NCBI GenBank assembly: GCA_009837185.1
Contig: VXUA01000049.1
Span: 1 to 64,000 of the forward strand
Length of the DNA: 64,000 bases
Source of the DNA: Gammaproteobacteria bacterium
GTDB taxonomy: Bacteria; Pseudomonadota; Gammaproteobacteria; Pseudomonadales; Azotimanducaceae
Direction: 5' to 3'
The position numbers and the translations under genes are program-made. A model generated the notes under the pieces. That model made no database searches and was not told where the DNA came from. It saw only the letters and a program-made list of their open reading frames with translations. The first letter of the stretch is position 1; each line of letters starts with the position of its first letter. Of the stretch, positions 40,055-49,885 are shown one piece after another.

Positions 40055-41157
40055 CTTCTAATGGGCGAAACCACAAACAGCAATTCTTCTTCATTGGCCG
40101 AGTCGATCCGTACAACATCTCTAGGTTCCGGTAGATGCAACGCAACCTCTTCGCAAGAAAAAGTGTCTAAGATTCGTCGTAATCGGTCATGCTTGAAGGC
40201 TACTTTTGTGCTACGATCCCCGAAATCAACAGGAATAACTACTTCCGCGCGATCACCAGCTTCGGTATTTGCCATAAGCTCCATGCTATCGGGGCTCACG
40301 TCCAAGTAGATCCGCATACTCGTGTCCGCGAGCGTCGCGGCTTGATCAATCGCTTGGATAAATAAGCTTCGGTCACACTTCAACAACGCGTCGCTGGCGT
40401 CCGGTACGATTCTCATGTAAGCGGGAAATGGAGATTCAATGAGATTCGTGATCAATGATCGTTCGGAACCGATCGCGACTAGGGCGTTCGCGGCGACGGA
40501 GATTTCTAGTTCGTCGTCTACTGAGGCAAATGCCTTTGTTAGTTCCAACACCGCTTTGCGAGGAATTAAGGCCGTGACGATCTCACCACCCTCTACGGAG
40601 TAGTTCTTGTTTGTACAAATGCACATGCTCATGCCATCGCTGGACACAGCCCGAATGTGTACCGAGGTTAACTCAATCAGCGTGCCATTGAGGTGTGGTC
40701 GAACGTCACCGACGCCCATGGTTGAGATCGCACTCTGCAGCAAATGCACAAAGTCCTTGGTCGAAATCGTAAATGTGGCATCTGCTTCAATATTGGGTCG
40801 TTGAGGAAACTCAGAGGCCGGCATCGTCGATAGATTAAATTTCGACCTCCCTATCGTTAACGTAACGCCATCTAAGTCAGCGTGAATCATCACTTCACCA
40901 CTTTGGGATGATGCTCGTACGACGTCAAGGCACTTTTTGCCTGGAATCGTTACCGCTCCAGTCTCTTCCACCGACATGGTTTCAACGTCGGCCATGAGTG
41001 ATAGATCATGGTCAGTGGCTCTTAAATGTAGGATTCCGTCCTCGCCGACTTCAAACAACACATTGCTGAGAATTGGATACGTAAATCGTTTCTCGATTAC
41101 GTCCGTGACATACTGCAGGGCATCTCGCAACTTGTCGGTGCTGACGCTAATTTTCAT
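40051..41157 (-). CDS. dnaN: DNA polymerase III beta subunit (sliding clamp)
   Basis: This 368-residue protein (E. coli 366) is the processivity clamp that encircles DNA. It starts MKISVSTDKLRDALQYVTDVIEKRFTYPILSNVLFEV and contains the AtDhdLSl signature as RATDHDLSLM. It ends in the typical short tail ELLFVVSPIRS, shaping the partner-binding pocket. It lies 42 bases after dnaA and overlaps recF by 4 bases. The ATG at 41157 is the first in frame. Confidence 0.97.
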   Translation of the reverse strand: MKISVSTDKLRDALQYVTDVIEKRFTYPILSNVLFEVGEDGILHLRATDHDLSLMADVETMSVEETGAVTIPGKKCLDVVRASSQSGEVMIHADLDGVTLTIGRSKFNLSTMPASEFPQRPNIEADATFTISTKDFVHLLQSAISTMGVGDVRPHLNGTLIELTSVHIRAVSSDGMSMCICTNKNYSVEGGEIVTALIPRKAVLELTKAFASVDDELEISVAANALVAIGSERSLITNLIESPFPAYMRIVPDASDALLKCDRSLFIQAIDQAATLADTSMRIYLDVSPDSMELMANTEAGDRAEVVIPVDFGDRSTKVAFKHDRLRRILDTFSCEEVALHLPEPRDVVRIDSANEEELLFVVSPIRS

Positions 41158-41199
41158 GAGCCATCTCCTATTACTGTGGTGTTATCGAAAACTCAAGGT

Positions 41200-42534
41200 C
41201 TAGTTGATTAGCTTGCGCGTGATCACGTCATAGTCTTCTTCGATTTGAAGGTTCGACTCGCGCAGTTCCGCGATTCTTTCTATCGCGTTCATCACCGTCG
41301 AATGATCACGGTTGAAGTGGCCTGCAATCGTTTGTAATGGCAAATCTGTGAGTTCGTGCGCCAACGCCATTGCAATATGACGCGGCCGGACAAACGTTCT
41401 TAGACGCGACGTGCCCAAGATGTCTGAAAGTCGAATATGAAAATGTTCCGCTACGATATTTTGAATCTTTTCGATGCTGATCATCCGGCGATGAACGGCA
41501 AACAAGTCCTTGAGAATATCTTGTACATGTTGAATTGTAATCTGTACGTGGCCGTGGTACTCTGCATTGAAGATTACTCGTTTTAACGCACCGATTAACT
41601 CACGGACGTTACTTTTCACATTGCGCGCGATATAGAGCGCGACATCAAGATCCAAATCGACCGCCGCCTCTTTTGATTTTTGTACCAAAATCGCTGCTCG
41701 GGTTTCCAAATCGGGAATTTTTACTTCGGTGGTGAAACCCATCACGAAACGCGAGCGGAGACGTGCATCTAAGCCTTCGATTTCATGCGGATAACGATCG
41801 CTCGTCAACACGATCTGAACATTGTCCGAATCGATCAAGTGATTGAAAACATGAAAAAATTCTTCCTGGCACCTTTCCTTCTCTGCAAATAGATGTATGT
41901 CGTCGATGAGTAAGAGTTGTGCTCGGCGGAATTGTTTTGTGAACTGCCGTACGCGCCGAGTTGCATTGTCTTTCGTCAACGCCATGACCATTTCACTGAC
42001 AAAGTTCTGTGCGTTCATATACACGATCGCTTTAGTTGGATCCTGTTCGAGCACGAAGTTTCCGATCGACTGCATTAAATGCGTCTTTCCCAACCCTGTG
42101 GATCCGAAAATTAATAGCGGATTGATATTCGAACCAGGATATTTCGCAACCTGTTGGGACACTTTTTTGGAATATTGGTTCGAGCTCCCCTCAACAAAGC
42201 GCTTAAACGTATATTCTTCTTTTAGTGCGTTCTTACTTTTACCGTTTCCGCCGTCGCTACGTATTGGTTGGTTAGCAATGTTCCGGGCGGCAGTCCGCAC
42301 TTCTACTTCATCGATGACGGACCCTGGGTCACTGAATTGCGCAACAAGATCACAGATTCGTTTGAGGTGCTTTTTATTGACCTCTTTGCTAACGTAGTCG
42401 TTTTGCGCGACCAGAATCAATTGGCCGCCCGTATTCATCGCTCTAAGTGGTCGTATGAATTGCTCGTAATCTCGAGTCGACACCTCTCGTTTGAACTGCG
42501 ATAAACATCTCTTCCATACCTCTGGCTCGGCCAA
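41200..42534 (-). CDS. dnaA: Chromosomal replication initiator DnaA
   Basis: This is a 444-residue initiator. Domain I starts EVWKRCLSQFKREVSTRDYEQFIRPL. The AAA+ domain has Walker A GSTGLGKT (144-151), Walker B LLLIDDIHLF and the sensor/box VII RLRSRFVMGF. C-terminal domain IV carries the DNA-binding signature FNRDHSTVMNAI. The start is a TTG at 42534 preceded by AGGAAAGGAA. It faces away from rpmH across the putative origin. The linker (domain II) is short, in line with the modest length. Confidence 0.97.
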   Translation of the reverse strand: MAEPEVWKRCLSQFKREVSTRDYEQFIRPLRAMNTGGQLILVAQNDYVSKEVNKKHLKRICDLVAQFSDPGSVIDEVEVRTAARNIANQPIRSDGGNGKSKNALKEEYTFKRFVEGSSNQYSKKVSQQVAKYPGSNINPLLIFGSTGLGKTHLMQSIGNFVLEQDPTKAIVYMNAQNFVSEMVMALTKDNATRRVRQFTKQFRRAQLLLIDDIHLFAEKERCQEEFFHVFNHLIDSDNVQIVLTSDRYPHEIEGLDARLRSRFVMGFTTEVKIPDLETRAAILVQKSKEAAVDLDLDVALYIARNVKSNVRELIGALKRVIFNAEYHGHVQITIQHVQDILKDLFAVHRRMISIEKIQNIVAEHFHIRLSDILGTSRLRTFVRPRHIAMALAHELTDLPLQTIAGHFNRDHSTVMNAIERIAELRESNLQIEEDYDVITRKLIN

Positions 42535-42796
42535 TTGTTCCTTTCCTGACTCTCAAAATTTATTAAATATGTGGGCTAAACAGAACTTAAATTTTACGTT
42601 ATGGATAGGTGAAAAAAAACACGTTTTTTGAGAAACTTTGACAACATTCTCAGCACCTAAAAAACCTCAAAATTGCTTGTAGTGTAAAGCGTGTACAGCA
42701 CCTTTTCAATTGCTTTTCAATGGTTTCTTCTTTCACAAAACTGTCGTAAATCACATTCGAACGTCGAGTATCTAGTGTAAAACTTGTGGAGCAAAT

Positions 42797-42805
42797 TGTG
42801 GATAA
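42797..42805 (-). promoter_or_regulatory. DnaA box, consensus
   Basis: TGTGGATAA is the exact reverse complement of the consensus TTATCCACA. It is the best DnaA-binding site in the interval. Confidence 0.85.
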
Positions 42806-42841
42806 CTTTAAGCACTAGATTTACGCTCTATTTGTCCTACG

Positions 42842-42850
42842 TTTTCCACA
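42842..42850 (+). promoter_or_regulatory. DnaA box, one mismatch
   Basis: TTTTCCACA differs from TTATCCACA at position 3. It lies 36 bases after the perfect box. Confidence 0.55.
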
Positions 42851-42971
42851 CTGTTATGAGCGACTTGATAGTGTTTAGGAAACGCCTACAACGTTAGCAT
42901 TAACAAACGTTCTTCCACCACGAAAAATAGACACTACTACAACAACTCTTTTTTCACTGTTTTTCCGGTAC

Positions 42972-42980
42972 TGTGGACAA
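42972..42980 (-). promoter_or_regulatory. DnaA box, one mismatch
   Basis: TGTGGACAA differs from TGTGGATAA at one position. Confidence 0.5.
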
Positions 42981-43076
42981 CACCGGGGCACCGGCTAAAA
43001 AATCTGTAAATCAGTAAGTTGAAACGAATTGTCGTAACCTTAAACTCTTAAGTCACCGGTTCAATATCGTGTTTAT

Positions 43077-43104
43077 TTGACACCACTTGGGTTGAAACTA
43101 AAAT
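43077..43104 (+). promoter_or_regulatory. Promoter of rpmH operon
   Basis: A perfect -35 TTGACA (43077-43082) is followed after 16 bases by a -10 TAAAAT (43099-43104). It lies about 37 bases before the rpmH start. Confidence 0.65.
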
Positions 43105-43140
43105 TGCTTCTTTACCCGTGAGACGACAGAGAAGGGAGCA

Positions 43141-43275
43141 ATGAAACGAACATTTCAACCTAGCGTGGTGAGCCGTAAAAGAACACACGGCTTCCGTAAG
43201 CGAATGTCGACCAAGAACGGGCGAAAGATACTCAACGCGCGGCGCGCCAAAGGACGCAAGCGTATCGCTGTTTAG
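43141..43275 (+). CDS. rpmH: 50S ribosomal protein L34
   Basis: This 44-residue basic protein starts [20 protein letters not shown] and ends [11 protein letters not shown], an unmistakable L34. The ATG at 43141 has an AAGGGAG ribosome-binding site. It is the first gene of the rpmH-rnpA-yidD-yidC-mnmE series and directly follows the origin region. The rnpA start lies 3 bases after the stop. Confidence 0.97.
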   Translation: MKRTFQPSVVSRKRTHGFRKRMSTKNGRKILNARRAKGRKRIAV

Positions 43276-43278
43276 GTT

Positions 43279-43665
43279 TTGGCACAACCGAAAAATCCAG
43301 CACGGAAACCCGGCGGATTAACAAGGGCACAACGCTTAACGAAACGCGCTGAATTCGATTCCATATTACAAGACGCCGACATCCAGTTGACTCGATATCC
43401 AGTTCGATTGGTTGCTAAAGCCAATTCTCTCGAGTTTGCTCGTCTTGGCATGACCGTGGCGAAAAAGAATGTTCGGATGGCAGTAGATCGCAATCGTGTT
43501 AAGCGACTATTGCGCGAGTGGTTTCGAGCAAACAAAGAGCACTTTCGCTCCTATGACGTCGTTCTTTCCGTTCGTGAGTACGTGAGACCAGGCGACCCAC
43601 TAAAAGCAGCGTTAGAAAAGGTGCTTCAAGCATGGGATCAGCGTGTTAACACATCGGACACATAA
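43279..43665 (+). CDS. rnpA: Ribonuclease P protein component
   Basis: This is a 128-residue basic protein subunit of RNase P, which matures tRNA 5' ends. The signature RMAVDRNRVKRLLREWFR (RNR motif) is present, as is GMTVAKKNV. The start is TTG at 43279, three bases after rpmH. Length is typical (119 in E. coli), with a slightly long N-terminus. Confidence 0.95.
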   Translation: MAQPKNPARKPGGLTRAQRLTKRAEFDSILQDADIQLTRYPVRLVAKANSLEFARLGMTVAKKNVRMAVDRNRVKRLLREWFRANKEHFRSYDVVLSVREYVRPGDPLKAALEKVLQAWDQRVNTSDT

Positions 43666-43968
43666 TTGAAAAACGCTGCACCTCTAACAGCTTTAGCGAA
43701 ACGAATCAAGCAATTCCCGGCTTGGTGTCTTGTAAAGGTGATCCGATGCTATCAGCGTTTTATTTCGCCGCTATTTAGACCAACTTGTCGCTTCTACCCA
43801 TCCTGTTCGCAATATGCACTTACTGCAATTCAAAAGCACGGCGTATTTAGAGGCATTTGGTACTCCGTTTGCCGAATTTGCAAATGTCATCCCCTACACC
43901 CAGGTGGTGTTGACTATGTACCCGGCACCGCACCCGAACAAACCAAGATAGCCCATGAACAATCCTGA
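43666..43968 (+). CDS. yidD: Membrane protein insertion efficiency factor YidD
   Basis: This 100-residue protein carries the YidD signature [28 protein letters not shown] with its conserved cysteines, then [15 protein letters not shown]. It helps membrane protein insertion together with YidC. The start is a TTG immediately after the rnpA stop codon. Its 3' end overlaps yidC by 14 bases. Confidence 0.95.
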   Translation: MKNAAPLTALAKRIKQFPAWCLVKVIRCYQRFISPLFRPTCRFYPSCSQYALTAIQKHGVFRGIWYSVCRICKCHPLHPGGVDYVPGTAPEQTKIAHEQS

Positions 43969-45682
43969 CATTCGTCGGTGGGTGATCTTGTTGGCAATAG
44001 GGCTCTGTGCTTATTGGATGGTGCAGGCCTGGGTAAGCTATCAACGGGCGAAAAACCCAGAAGACTACAAGGGCACTCCAGCACCAAGTGTCGAAACGAA
44101 CGGGGGAACCGAGGACACAACCGTACCAAATGACTTGGTAAATAACGAAAACGGTGTTGATACAACGGACGAGGGCGACGTACCGGACGCATCTTTAGTT
44201 GCTCCGCAGAAGCCAACAGGCAGCAATACAACCACAGACATTGACAGGGATCTGATCCAGGTCACGACCCCTCTTTTGCAGATTTGGATTGATCCATTGG
44301 GAGGAGATTTGGTTGGCGCGAAACTACCTAAGTACCCGGTCAGTTTGCAAGATCCCGATGTTCCTACGACGTTGTTAGACAAACGCTTTGGACGTACTTA
44401 CATCGCACAAAGCGGGCTCTTAGAGCCTAGGGGGCAGAACAGACTACCCTCAAGACCGGTGTTCACCTCGGTCGCAAGTAATTACGCATTGGAAGAGGAC
44501 GCTGTAGAAGACACGTTGGATGTAGTGTTAAATTTCGAACTCGATGGAATCCAAGTGACTAAGACGTTTGTCTTTCACAAGGATCGGTACGATTTACAGG
44601 TACGGTATGACGTACAGAACAGCTCGACCGAATCTTACAAGGCAGGCTTCTTTGCGCACATAAGTCGAGATGCCGGTCCACCAGATGGTGTAAAGACCGG
44701 CTTTTTCCGTCCGCCTGCATATCTCGGTGGCGCGATTACGTTACCAGAAAATCGATACAAGCGTTTGAAGTTCAAGCAACTTCGGGAACAGGATTTTACC
44801 GTTCGAGGTATTCAGGGTGGTTGGATCGCGTTTTTGCAACACTATTTCATTTCGGCCTGGATTCCGCCGCAAGAAGGAACGTACGTTTATTACGCTCAAC
44901 AACGTAGTTCTGGCGATTTCTGGTATGGATTCACTAGCGCGGAACAAACCGTTGCACTAGGATCGGACGGTCAGTACCAAGCGACGTTTTATGTTGGTCC
45001 AAAGCGACAGAAAAATCTCGCTCCACTGGCAGACTACCTCACACTCACGGTAGACTACGGGTTCTTTTGGTGGCTTTCGGTACCCATGTTCGCGGTGATG
45101 GAATGGATCCAATCCTGGGCTGTGAATTGGGGTGTATCAATCATTCTGCTCACCATCATCATCAAGACATTGTTGTTCCCATTGTCGGAGATGAGTTATC
45201 GATCCATGGCACGGATGCGCAAACTCACGCCGCAGATCAAACGCATTCAGGAAAAGTTTGGCACCGACCGCCAGAAGATGGGACAAGAAATGATGGCGTT
45301 ATACCGGAAGGAGAAGGCAAACCCGTTGTCCGGTTGTTTCCCCATGCTCTTGCAGATGCCGGTGTTTTTCGCCCTGTACTGGGTTCTGATTGAAAGTGTG
45401 GAATTAAGGCAAGCTCCACTAATGCTCTGGATTCAAGATTTGGGCGCGATGGACCCGTGGTTTATCTTACCGATTCTCAACGGCGCGTCCATGTTCTTGA
45501 TGCAACGTTTGAATCCTCCCATGGCGGATCCAATGCAGCAGCGCGTCATGATGATCATGCCTATCATGTTTTGCGTTATCTGTATTTTCATGCCAGCAGG
45601 ACTCGTGTTGTACTGGTTTACCAATAACCTGTATTCAATGGCACACCACTACTTCGCGTTAAAGAAAGCCGGAGCCACTTAA
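43955..45682 (+). CDS. yidC: Membrane protein insertase YidC
   Basis: This is a 575-residue insertase (E. coli 548). A first helix (about residues 8-25) is followed by the large periplasmic beta domain with a Thr/Asn-rich linker (about 40-95). The C-terminal five-helix core has [41 protein letters not shown] and [23 protein letters not shown]. It inserts inner-membrane proteins with or without Sec, among them the F0 c-subunit encoded downstream. The ATG at 43955 overlaps yidD. Confidence 0.96.
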   Translation: MNNPDIRRWVILLAIGLCAYWMVQAWVSYQRAKNPEDYKGTPAPSVETNGGTEDTTVPNDLVNNENGVDTTDEGDVPDASLVAPQKPTGSNTTTDIDRDLIQVTTPLLQIWIDPLGGDLVGAKLPKYPVSLQDPDVPTTLLDKRFGRTYIAQSGLLEPRGQNRLPSRPVFTSVASNYALEEDAVEDTLDVVLNFELDGIQVTKTFVFHKDRYDLQVRYDVQNSSTESYKAGFFAHISRDAGPPDGVKTGFFRPPAYLGGAITLPENRYKRLKFKQLREQDFTVRGIQGGWIAFLQHYFISAWIPPQEGTYVYYAQQRSSGDFWYGFTSAEQTVALGSDGQYQATFYVGPKRQKNLAPLADYLTLTVDYGFFWWLSVPMFAVMEWIQSWAVNWGVSIILLTIIIKTLLFPLSEMSYRSMARMRKLTPQIKRIQEKFGTDRQKMGQEMMALYRKEKANPLSGCFPMLLQMPVFFALYWVLIESVELRQAPLMLWIQDLGAMDPWFILPILNGASMFLMQRLNPPMADPMQQRVMMIMPIMFCVICIFMPAGLVLYWFTNNLYSMAHHYFALKKAGAT

Positions 45683-45700
45683 CCCTCTTCAGTCGCTGTT

Positions 45701-47005
45701 GTGAACGACACGATTTGCGCCATCGCTACGCCGATGGGAACAGGTGGAATTGGCATAGTCAGGGTCTCAGGACCTGAATCCAAACAAATTGCACATCGCT
45801 TGCTTGGCCGACATCCCGAACCGCGAATGGCCGAGTATGGTTCATTCCGAGATGAGAAAAACGAGCCGATAGATTCTGGCATCGCGCTATTTTTTGAAGG
45901 CCCAAATTCATACACTGGCGAAGATGTGCTCGAGTTGCACGGCCATGGTGGCGTCGTAGTACAACAACTGGTTTGTGAGCGCGTACGAGAGTTAGGAGCG
46001 CGAATGGCAGAGCCGGGCGAGTTTACCCAGCGCGCTTTTATCAACAACCGAATCGATCTGGCTCAAGCTGAAGCGGTCGCGGATCTTATTAATGCCTCAA
46101 GTGCAGAGGCGGCGAAAGCCAGTTCTAGATCATTGTCAGGCCTGTTCTCGAAGGAAGTCCATGCACTGGACGAAAACATTCTTAAAGTTCGAACGTACGT
46201 TGAAGCCGCGATTGATTTTGCCGATGAAGATATCGATTTCTTATCGGATCAAGCACTACAGCAACTAGTGGAAGCGACGCGCACACAATTAAGCTTTTTG
46301 CTTGTTCGTACCAGCGAAGGTGCTGTGTTACAGCTAGGCTTAACTGTAGTTATCGCGGGCGCGCCAAACGTTGGCAAATCGAGTCTATTGAATGCCTTGC
46401 TGAACGAAGACCGAGCAATCGTCACTGAAGTAGCAGGAACGACGCGTGATACGTTAAGCGAGACGATTCATATACACGGCATGCCGGTGCGGCTGATTGA
46501 CACTGCAGGCTTACACCAAAGTGAAGACCGAATAGAAGAGGAGGGTATCGCACGTGCTCGGTCAGCTATTGAAAAAGCAGATTTGATCTTGTGGGTGACC
46601 GAAGACGAAGATGTAAAACATCCAAGTGAATTACCCACCAAACACCTGATGGTCCTGAATAAGTGCGACCTTACGAGCAATAAACCTGGTTTAGTGAGTG
46701 CTGACACCGTCAGAATCAGTGCCCTACACGAAACTGGTTTAGAAGAGCTTCGGGATGTGGTAGCTCAACTCGCCGGACATCGGCTATCAGACGACGCGTT
46801 TGCTGGGCGACCGCGCCATATTGCTGCCCTAGAAGCCGTCGAAGAACATCTTCAGAAGGTCGACGAGTTCCTTACGAATGGTATGGGCGAATTAGTTGCT
46901 GAAGAACTAAGGCAAGCACATCAGCAATTGGGAAAAATTGTTGGTGAGACTAGTACGGAAGATCTACTCAGTGAAATATTTTCAAATTTTTGTATTGGAA
47001 AATGA
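45701..47005 (+). CDS. mnmE: tRNA modification GTPase MnmE
   Basis: This 434-residue GTPase acts with MnmG to install the cmnm5 group on the wobble uridine of certain tRNAs. The N-terminal folate-binding region has the typical TICAIATPMGTGGIGIVRVSG. The G domain shows GAPNVGKSS near residue 220, DTAGLH and NKCD. The chain ends with the catalytic CIGK. The GTG at 45701 is used. It is 18 bases after yidC. Confidence 0.96.
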   Translation: MNDTICAIATPMGTGGIGIVRVSGPESKQIAHRLLGRHPEPRMAEYGSFRDEKNEPIDSGIALFFEGPNSYTGEDVLELHGHGGVVVQQLVCERVRELGARMAEPGEFTQRAFINNRIDLAQAEAVADLINASSAEAAKASSRSLSGLFSKEVHALDENILKVRTYVEAAIDFADEDIDFLSDQALQQLVEATRTQLSFLLVRTSEGAVLQLGLTVVIAGAPNVGKSSLLNALLNEDRAIVTEVAGTTRDTLSETIHIHGMPVRLIDTAGLHQSEDRIEEEGIARARSAIEKADLILWVTEDEDVKHPSELPTKHLMVLNKCDLTSNKPGLVSADTVRISALHETGLEELRDVVAQLAGHRLSDDAFAGRPRHIAALEAVEEHLQKVDEFLTNGMGELVAEELRQAHQQLGKIVGETSTEDLLSEIFSNFCIGK

Positions 47006-47041
47006 ACTGTTTGAACAAGACATCAAGATCGTCAAGGTAAT

Positions 47042-47269
47042 TCAAATGGTAATAGTCTCGACTCGCGCATACTCAAGTCGGGCGATTGTGGGAATGTCAG
47101 TGTCTTCAAAGTGACAGAGAACCGCATCCCTAACCATAGCCTTTAGGTCTTCCCAATCCTCACCTTCAGTAAATATGCGGTGGCGGAGAGCATGTGCGGA
47201 GTAGCCACCCTCAGCTGAACCGATTACTTCAAAGACGATTTCATTGGATTGCAGCTCTATTCCTTGCAT
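47042..47269 (-). CDS. Small HicB-like protein, orphan
   Basis: This 75-residue protein resembles a widespread small family often mislabelled 2-oxoisovalerate dehydrogenase beta subunit, with a HicB-like (partial RNase H) fold. Characteristic parts are IVFEVIGSAEGGYSAHALRHRIFTEGEDWEDLKAMVRDAVLCHF. Relatives commonly sit beside a HicA-type mRNA interferase. Here no such gene precedes or follows it: mnmE ends 36 bases away on the other strand. It is therefore an orphan antitoxin-like gene, inserted between mnmE and mnmG on the strand opposite to both. No C-terminal DNA-binding domain is present. Confidence 0.7.
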   Translation of the reverse strand: MQGIELQSNEIVFEVIGSAEGGYSAHALRHRIFTEGEDWEDLKAMVRDAVLCHFEDTDIPTIARLEYARVETITI

Positions 47270-47391
47270 GCGGAGCCCTTCTGTTGTATTGATTAGAAGA
47301 ATGTTAACGGTTTGAATACACTACAATTTTGTATGTACGAAGGCGTTTTTGGACCATTTTTGTTGGAGTTGTTTAGTAGCGAGAGATCACC

Positions 47392-49275
47392 ATGAATTTC
47401 ACAGAACAGTTTGATGTTGTTGTGATTGGCGGCGGTCACGCGGGCACCGAAGCCGCGCTTGCGTCCGCGCGCATGGGCGCGTCGACGCTGTTGGTCACTC
47501 AGTCAATTGAAACGATCGGACAAATGTCGTGCAATCCAGCAATCGGAGGCATCGGCAAAACTCACTTAGTTCGAGAAGTCGATGCATTAGGTGGCGCAAT
47601 GGCATTAGCTACTGACCGAGCAGGAATCCACTTTCGTACCCTGAATGCGAGCAAGGGACCTGCGGTTCAAGCATTACGAGCGCAGACAGACCGAGCGCTG
47701 TATAAGGCTGCTATCCGCGAAATCGTAGAACAGCAAAACGGCTTAAAAATCTTTCAAGATAGCGTAGTTGATCTTGAATTGGTTGATGACCGAGTTCAAA
47801 ATATACTCACTCGAACGGGGATCAGGATTTCTGCTCGTACGGTCGTACTGACAACCGGTACGTTCTTGGGTGGGCGAATTTTCATCGGACACGAACAACA
47901 CGAAGGCGGTCGCGCCGGCGATCCACCATCTAACGTTTTAGCGCAGAGATTACGCGCGCTGCCGTTTCGCGTAAACCGACTCAAAACAGGAACACCGCCA
48001 AGGCTAGATGGACGAACAGTTGACTATTCGCAGCTTGAAATACAGCCCGGCGACGGAAACAACACTGTATTTTCGTATATAGAAAATGTAAAGTCACATC
48101 CTGAGCAACGACCTTGCTACATTACTCATACGAATCGCACGACACACGACATCATTCGTCAAAGTGTTGAAGACTCGCCAATGTTCTCCGGCGCGATCGA
48201 AGGCATAGGACCGCGCTATTGTCCCTCGATCGAAGACAAAGTCGTACGTTTTGCAGAACGTAACCAGCATCAAATTTTTGTTGAACCAGAGGGATTGAAT
48301 ACCACCGAACTCTATCCGAACGGAATTTCCACAAGTTTGCCATTTAACATTCAGCAAGAGTTCGTACGGTCAATTCGTGGATTCGCCAACACGCATATCA
48401 CGCGTCCAGGGTACGCGATCGAGTATGACTTCTTCGATCCGCGAGACTTGGAGCCAACATTACAGACCAAACAGATTGAGAATTTGTTCTTGGCAGGACA
48501 AATTAACGGTACTACCGGTTATGAAGAAGCTGCAGCCCAAGGGCTACTAGCGGGGCTGAACGCCTCATTACAAGCCGCAGACAAATCTGGCTGGTATCCT
48601 CGACGCCATGAAGCTTATCTTGGAGTGCTTGTCGACGATCTCACGTCATTCGGTACGAACGAACCCTACCGAATGTTTACGAGCCGGGCTGAATTTCGGT
48701 TACGCTTACGTCAAGACAACGCAGATCAACGCCTTACTCCAATTGGCCATGAGTTAGGACTTGTCTCCAACGAAAGATGGCAGCAATTTCAGCAAAAATA
48801 CCAAACAATTTCTAGAGTAAAAGAGCAACTACAACAAACAGTCATTCAACCCAAAGATTCCCGAGTTCCGAAACTTGAGCAAGAAACAGGCGAATCGATT
48901 TCCCGAGAAGTTCACCTTGTAGACTTTGTTAAACGTCCAAGTGTCACAGTTAGTGCAATTCAGCGCGCTGGTTGGCTGCAAGATGTCGATGGAAAGATAG
49001 CAGAACAAGCTGCAATAGACATTAAATATGAAGGATACATCGCAAGACAGGATCAAGAAATCAAAAAAGCAAAAGCTGCAGAAAGGATGACAATTCCGGT
49101 CCCGTTCAACTATACGGAAATAAGCGGTTTGTCTTCTGAGTTAAGACAAAAGCTTAGTGAATCTCAACCTAAGAGCATGGCATCTGCTGCAAAGATACCG
49201 GGGATAACTCCAGCAGCATTGGCACTGCTAGCAATTTACGTCAAGCGCAACCGAGAACAACGGAAGATTGCTTGA
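47392..49275 (+). CDS. mnmG: tRNA modification enzyme MnmG (GidA)
   Basis: This is a 627-residue FAD protein (E. coli 629), partner of MnmE in wobble uridine modification. The FAD-binding GGGHAGTEAALASARMG is near the N-terminus. PAIGGIGKTHLVREVDALGG, TGTFLGGRIFIG and GQINGTTGYEEAAAQGLLAGLNA are also visible. The ATG at 47392 is separated from mnmE by the reverse-oriented HicB-like gene. Its last 8 bases overlap rsmG. Confidence 0.97.
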   Translation: MNFTEQFDVVVIGGGHAGTEAALASARMGASTLLVTQSIETIGQMSCNPAIGGIGKTHLVREVDALGGAMALATDRAGIHFRTLNASKGPAVQALRAQTDRALYKAAIREIVEQQNGLKIFQDSVVDLELVDDRVQNILTRTGIRISARTVVLTTGTFLGGRIFIGHEQHEGGRAGDPPSNVLAQRLRALPFRVNRLKTGTPPRLDGRTVDYSQLEIQPGDGNNTVFSYIENVKSHPEQRPCYITHTNRTTHDIIRQSVEDSPMFSGAIEGIGPRYCPSIEDKVVRFAERNQHQIFVEPEGLNTTELYPNGISTSLPFNIQQEFVRSIRGFANTHITRPGYAIEYDFFDPRDLEPTLQTKQIENLFLAGQINGTTGYEEAAAQGLLAGLNASLQAADKSGWYPRRHEAYLGVLVDDLTSFGTNEPYRMFTSRAEFRLRLRQDNADQRLTPIGHELGLVSNERWQQFQQKYQTISRVKEQLQQTVIQPKDSRVPKLEQETGESISREVHLVDFVKRPSVTVSAIQRAGWLQDVDGKIAEQAAIDIKYEGYIARQDQEIKKAKAAERMTIPVPFNYTEISGLSSELRQKLSESQPKSMASAAKIPGITPAALALLAIYVKRNREQRKIA

Positions 49276-49885
49276 GTTAGATACTGATTTACTGCTCGGT
49301 GTGAATGGAAGCAGATCGTTAACGGCGGAGCAATCGGCACTCGTTGGCGAGTATGTCAAATTAATCAAGAAATGGGATCGAGTCCACTCATTGGTTTCCA
49401 AGGGTGATCTAGACCACTTGGAAGAACGACACATCGATGACAGTCTCGTGCTCGAACCATTTCTCAAGCCATCTGGCAATCATTTGGATATCGGATCTGG
49501 AGCAGGATTTCCCGGCGTACCCTTAGCTATTTGTCGACCAGAAGTACGCTTTGTATTGATCGATAGGAGTACAAATAAATGTCGATTTCTTCGGGAAGTG
49601 AAATTTCGACTAAATCTTGTAAATATCGATATACAAGAACGCGACATCGGGAAGCAGGACTCTTCGAGCCAGCTTTTTGACACCATTAGCATCCGTGCGG
49701 TTGCTCCACCAGAAAAAGCCTGGTCTCTAGCCAGCCTTTTACTCCGGGAAAACGGGGCGGTACTTTTGCACACAAACGATCGATTTACTACCGAAGACGA
49801 AGGTTTTTCGCAGGGGGTTGTACGTTCATGCACTCTAAGTGTAAGAGGGTTCATAACTGTCGTGGCTAAGAAACGCGCAACATGA
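49268..49885 (+). CDS. rsmG: 16S rRNA (guanine-527-N7) methyltransferase RsmG
   Basis: This is a 205-residue SAM methyltransferase (E. coli 207). The SAM motif is LDIGSGAGFPGVPLAI, preceded by the typical KKWDRVHSLVSKGDLDHLEERHIDDSL. The TTG at 49268 gives the family length and overlaps mnmG. A GTG at 49301 would shorten the helical N-terminus. The stop overlaps the parA start as ATGA. Confidence 0.95.
   Translation: MLELDTDLLLGVNGSRSLTAEQSALVGEYVKLIKKWDRVHSLVSKGDLDHLEERHIDDSLVLEPFLKPSGNHLDIGSGAGFPGVPLAICRPEVRFVLIDRSTNKCRFLREVKFRLNLVNIDIQERDIGKQDSSSQLFDTISIRAVAPPEKAWSLASLLLRENGAVLLHTNDRFTTEDEGFSQGVVRSCTLSVRGFITVVAKKRAT

Larger units (their letters stand above)
42535..43140. other. oriC: Putative chromosomal origin of replication (oriC) region
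   Basis: This 606-base non-coding, AT-rich interval lies between the divergent dnaA and rpmH genes, the classic origin site in many gammaproteobacteria. It contains one perfect DnaA box (TGTGGATAA at 42797-42805) and two one-mismatch boxes (TTTTCCACA at 42842-42850 and TGTGGACAA at 42972-42980). A strongly AT-rich stretch next to dnaA (about 42550-42625) is a candidate unwinding element. GATC sites are scarce. The call rests on gene order and boxes, with no skew calculation. Confidence 0.8.

Noticed and set aside
41897..42397. 166-codon open frame on the plus strand
   Set aside because: It lies wholly antisense to dnaA, whose motifs are unmistakable.
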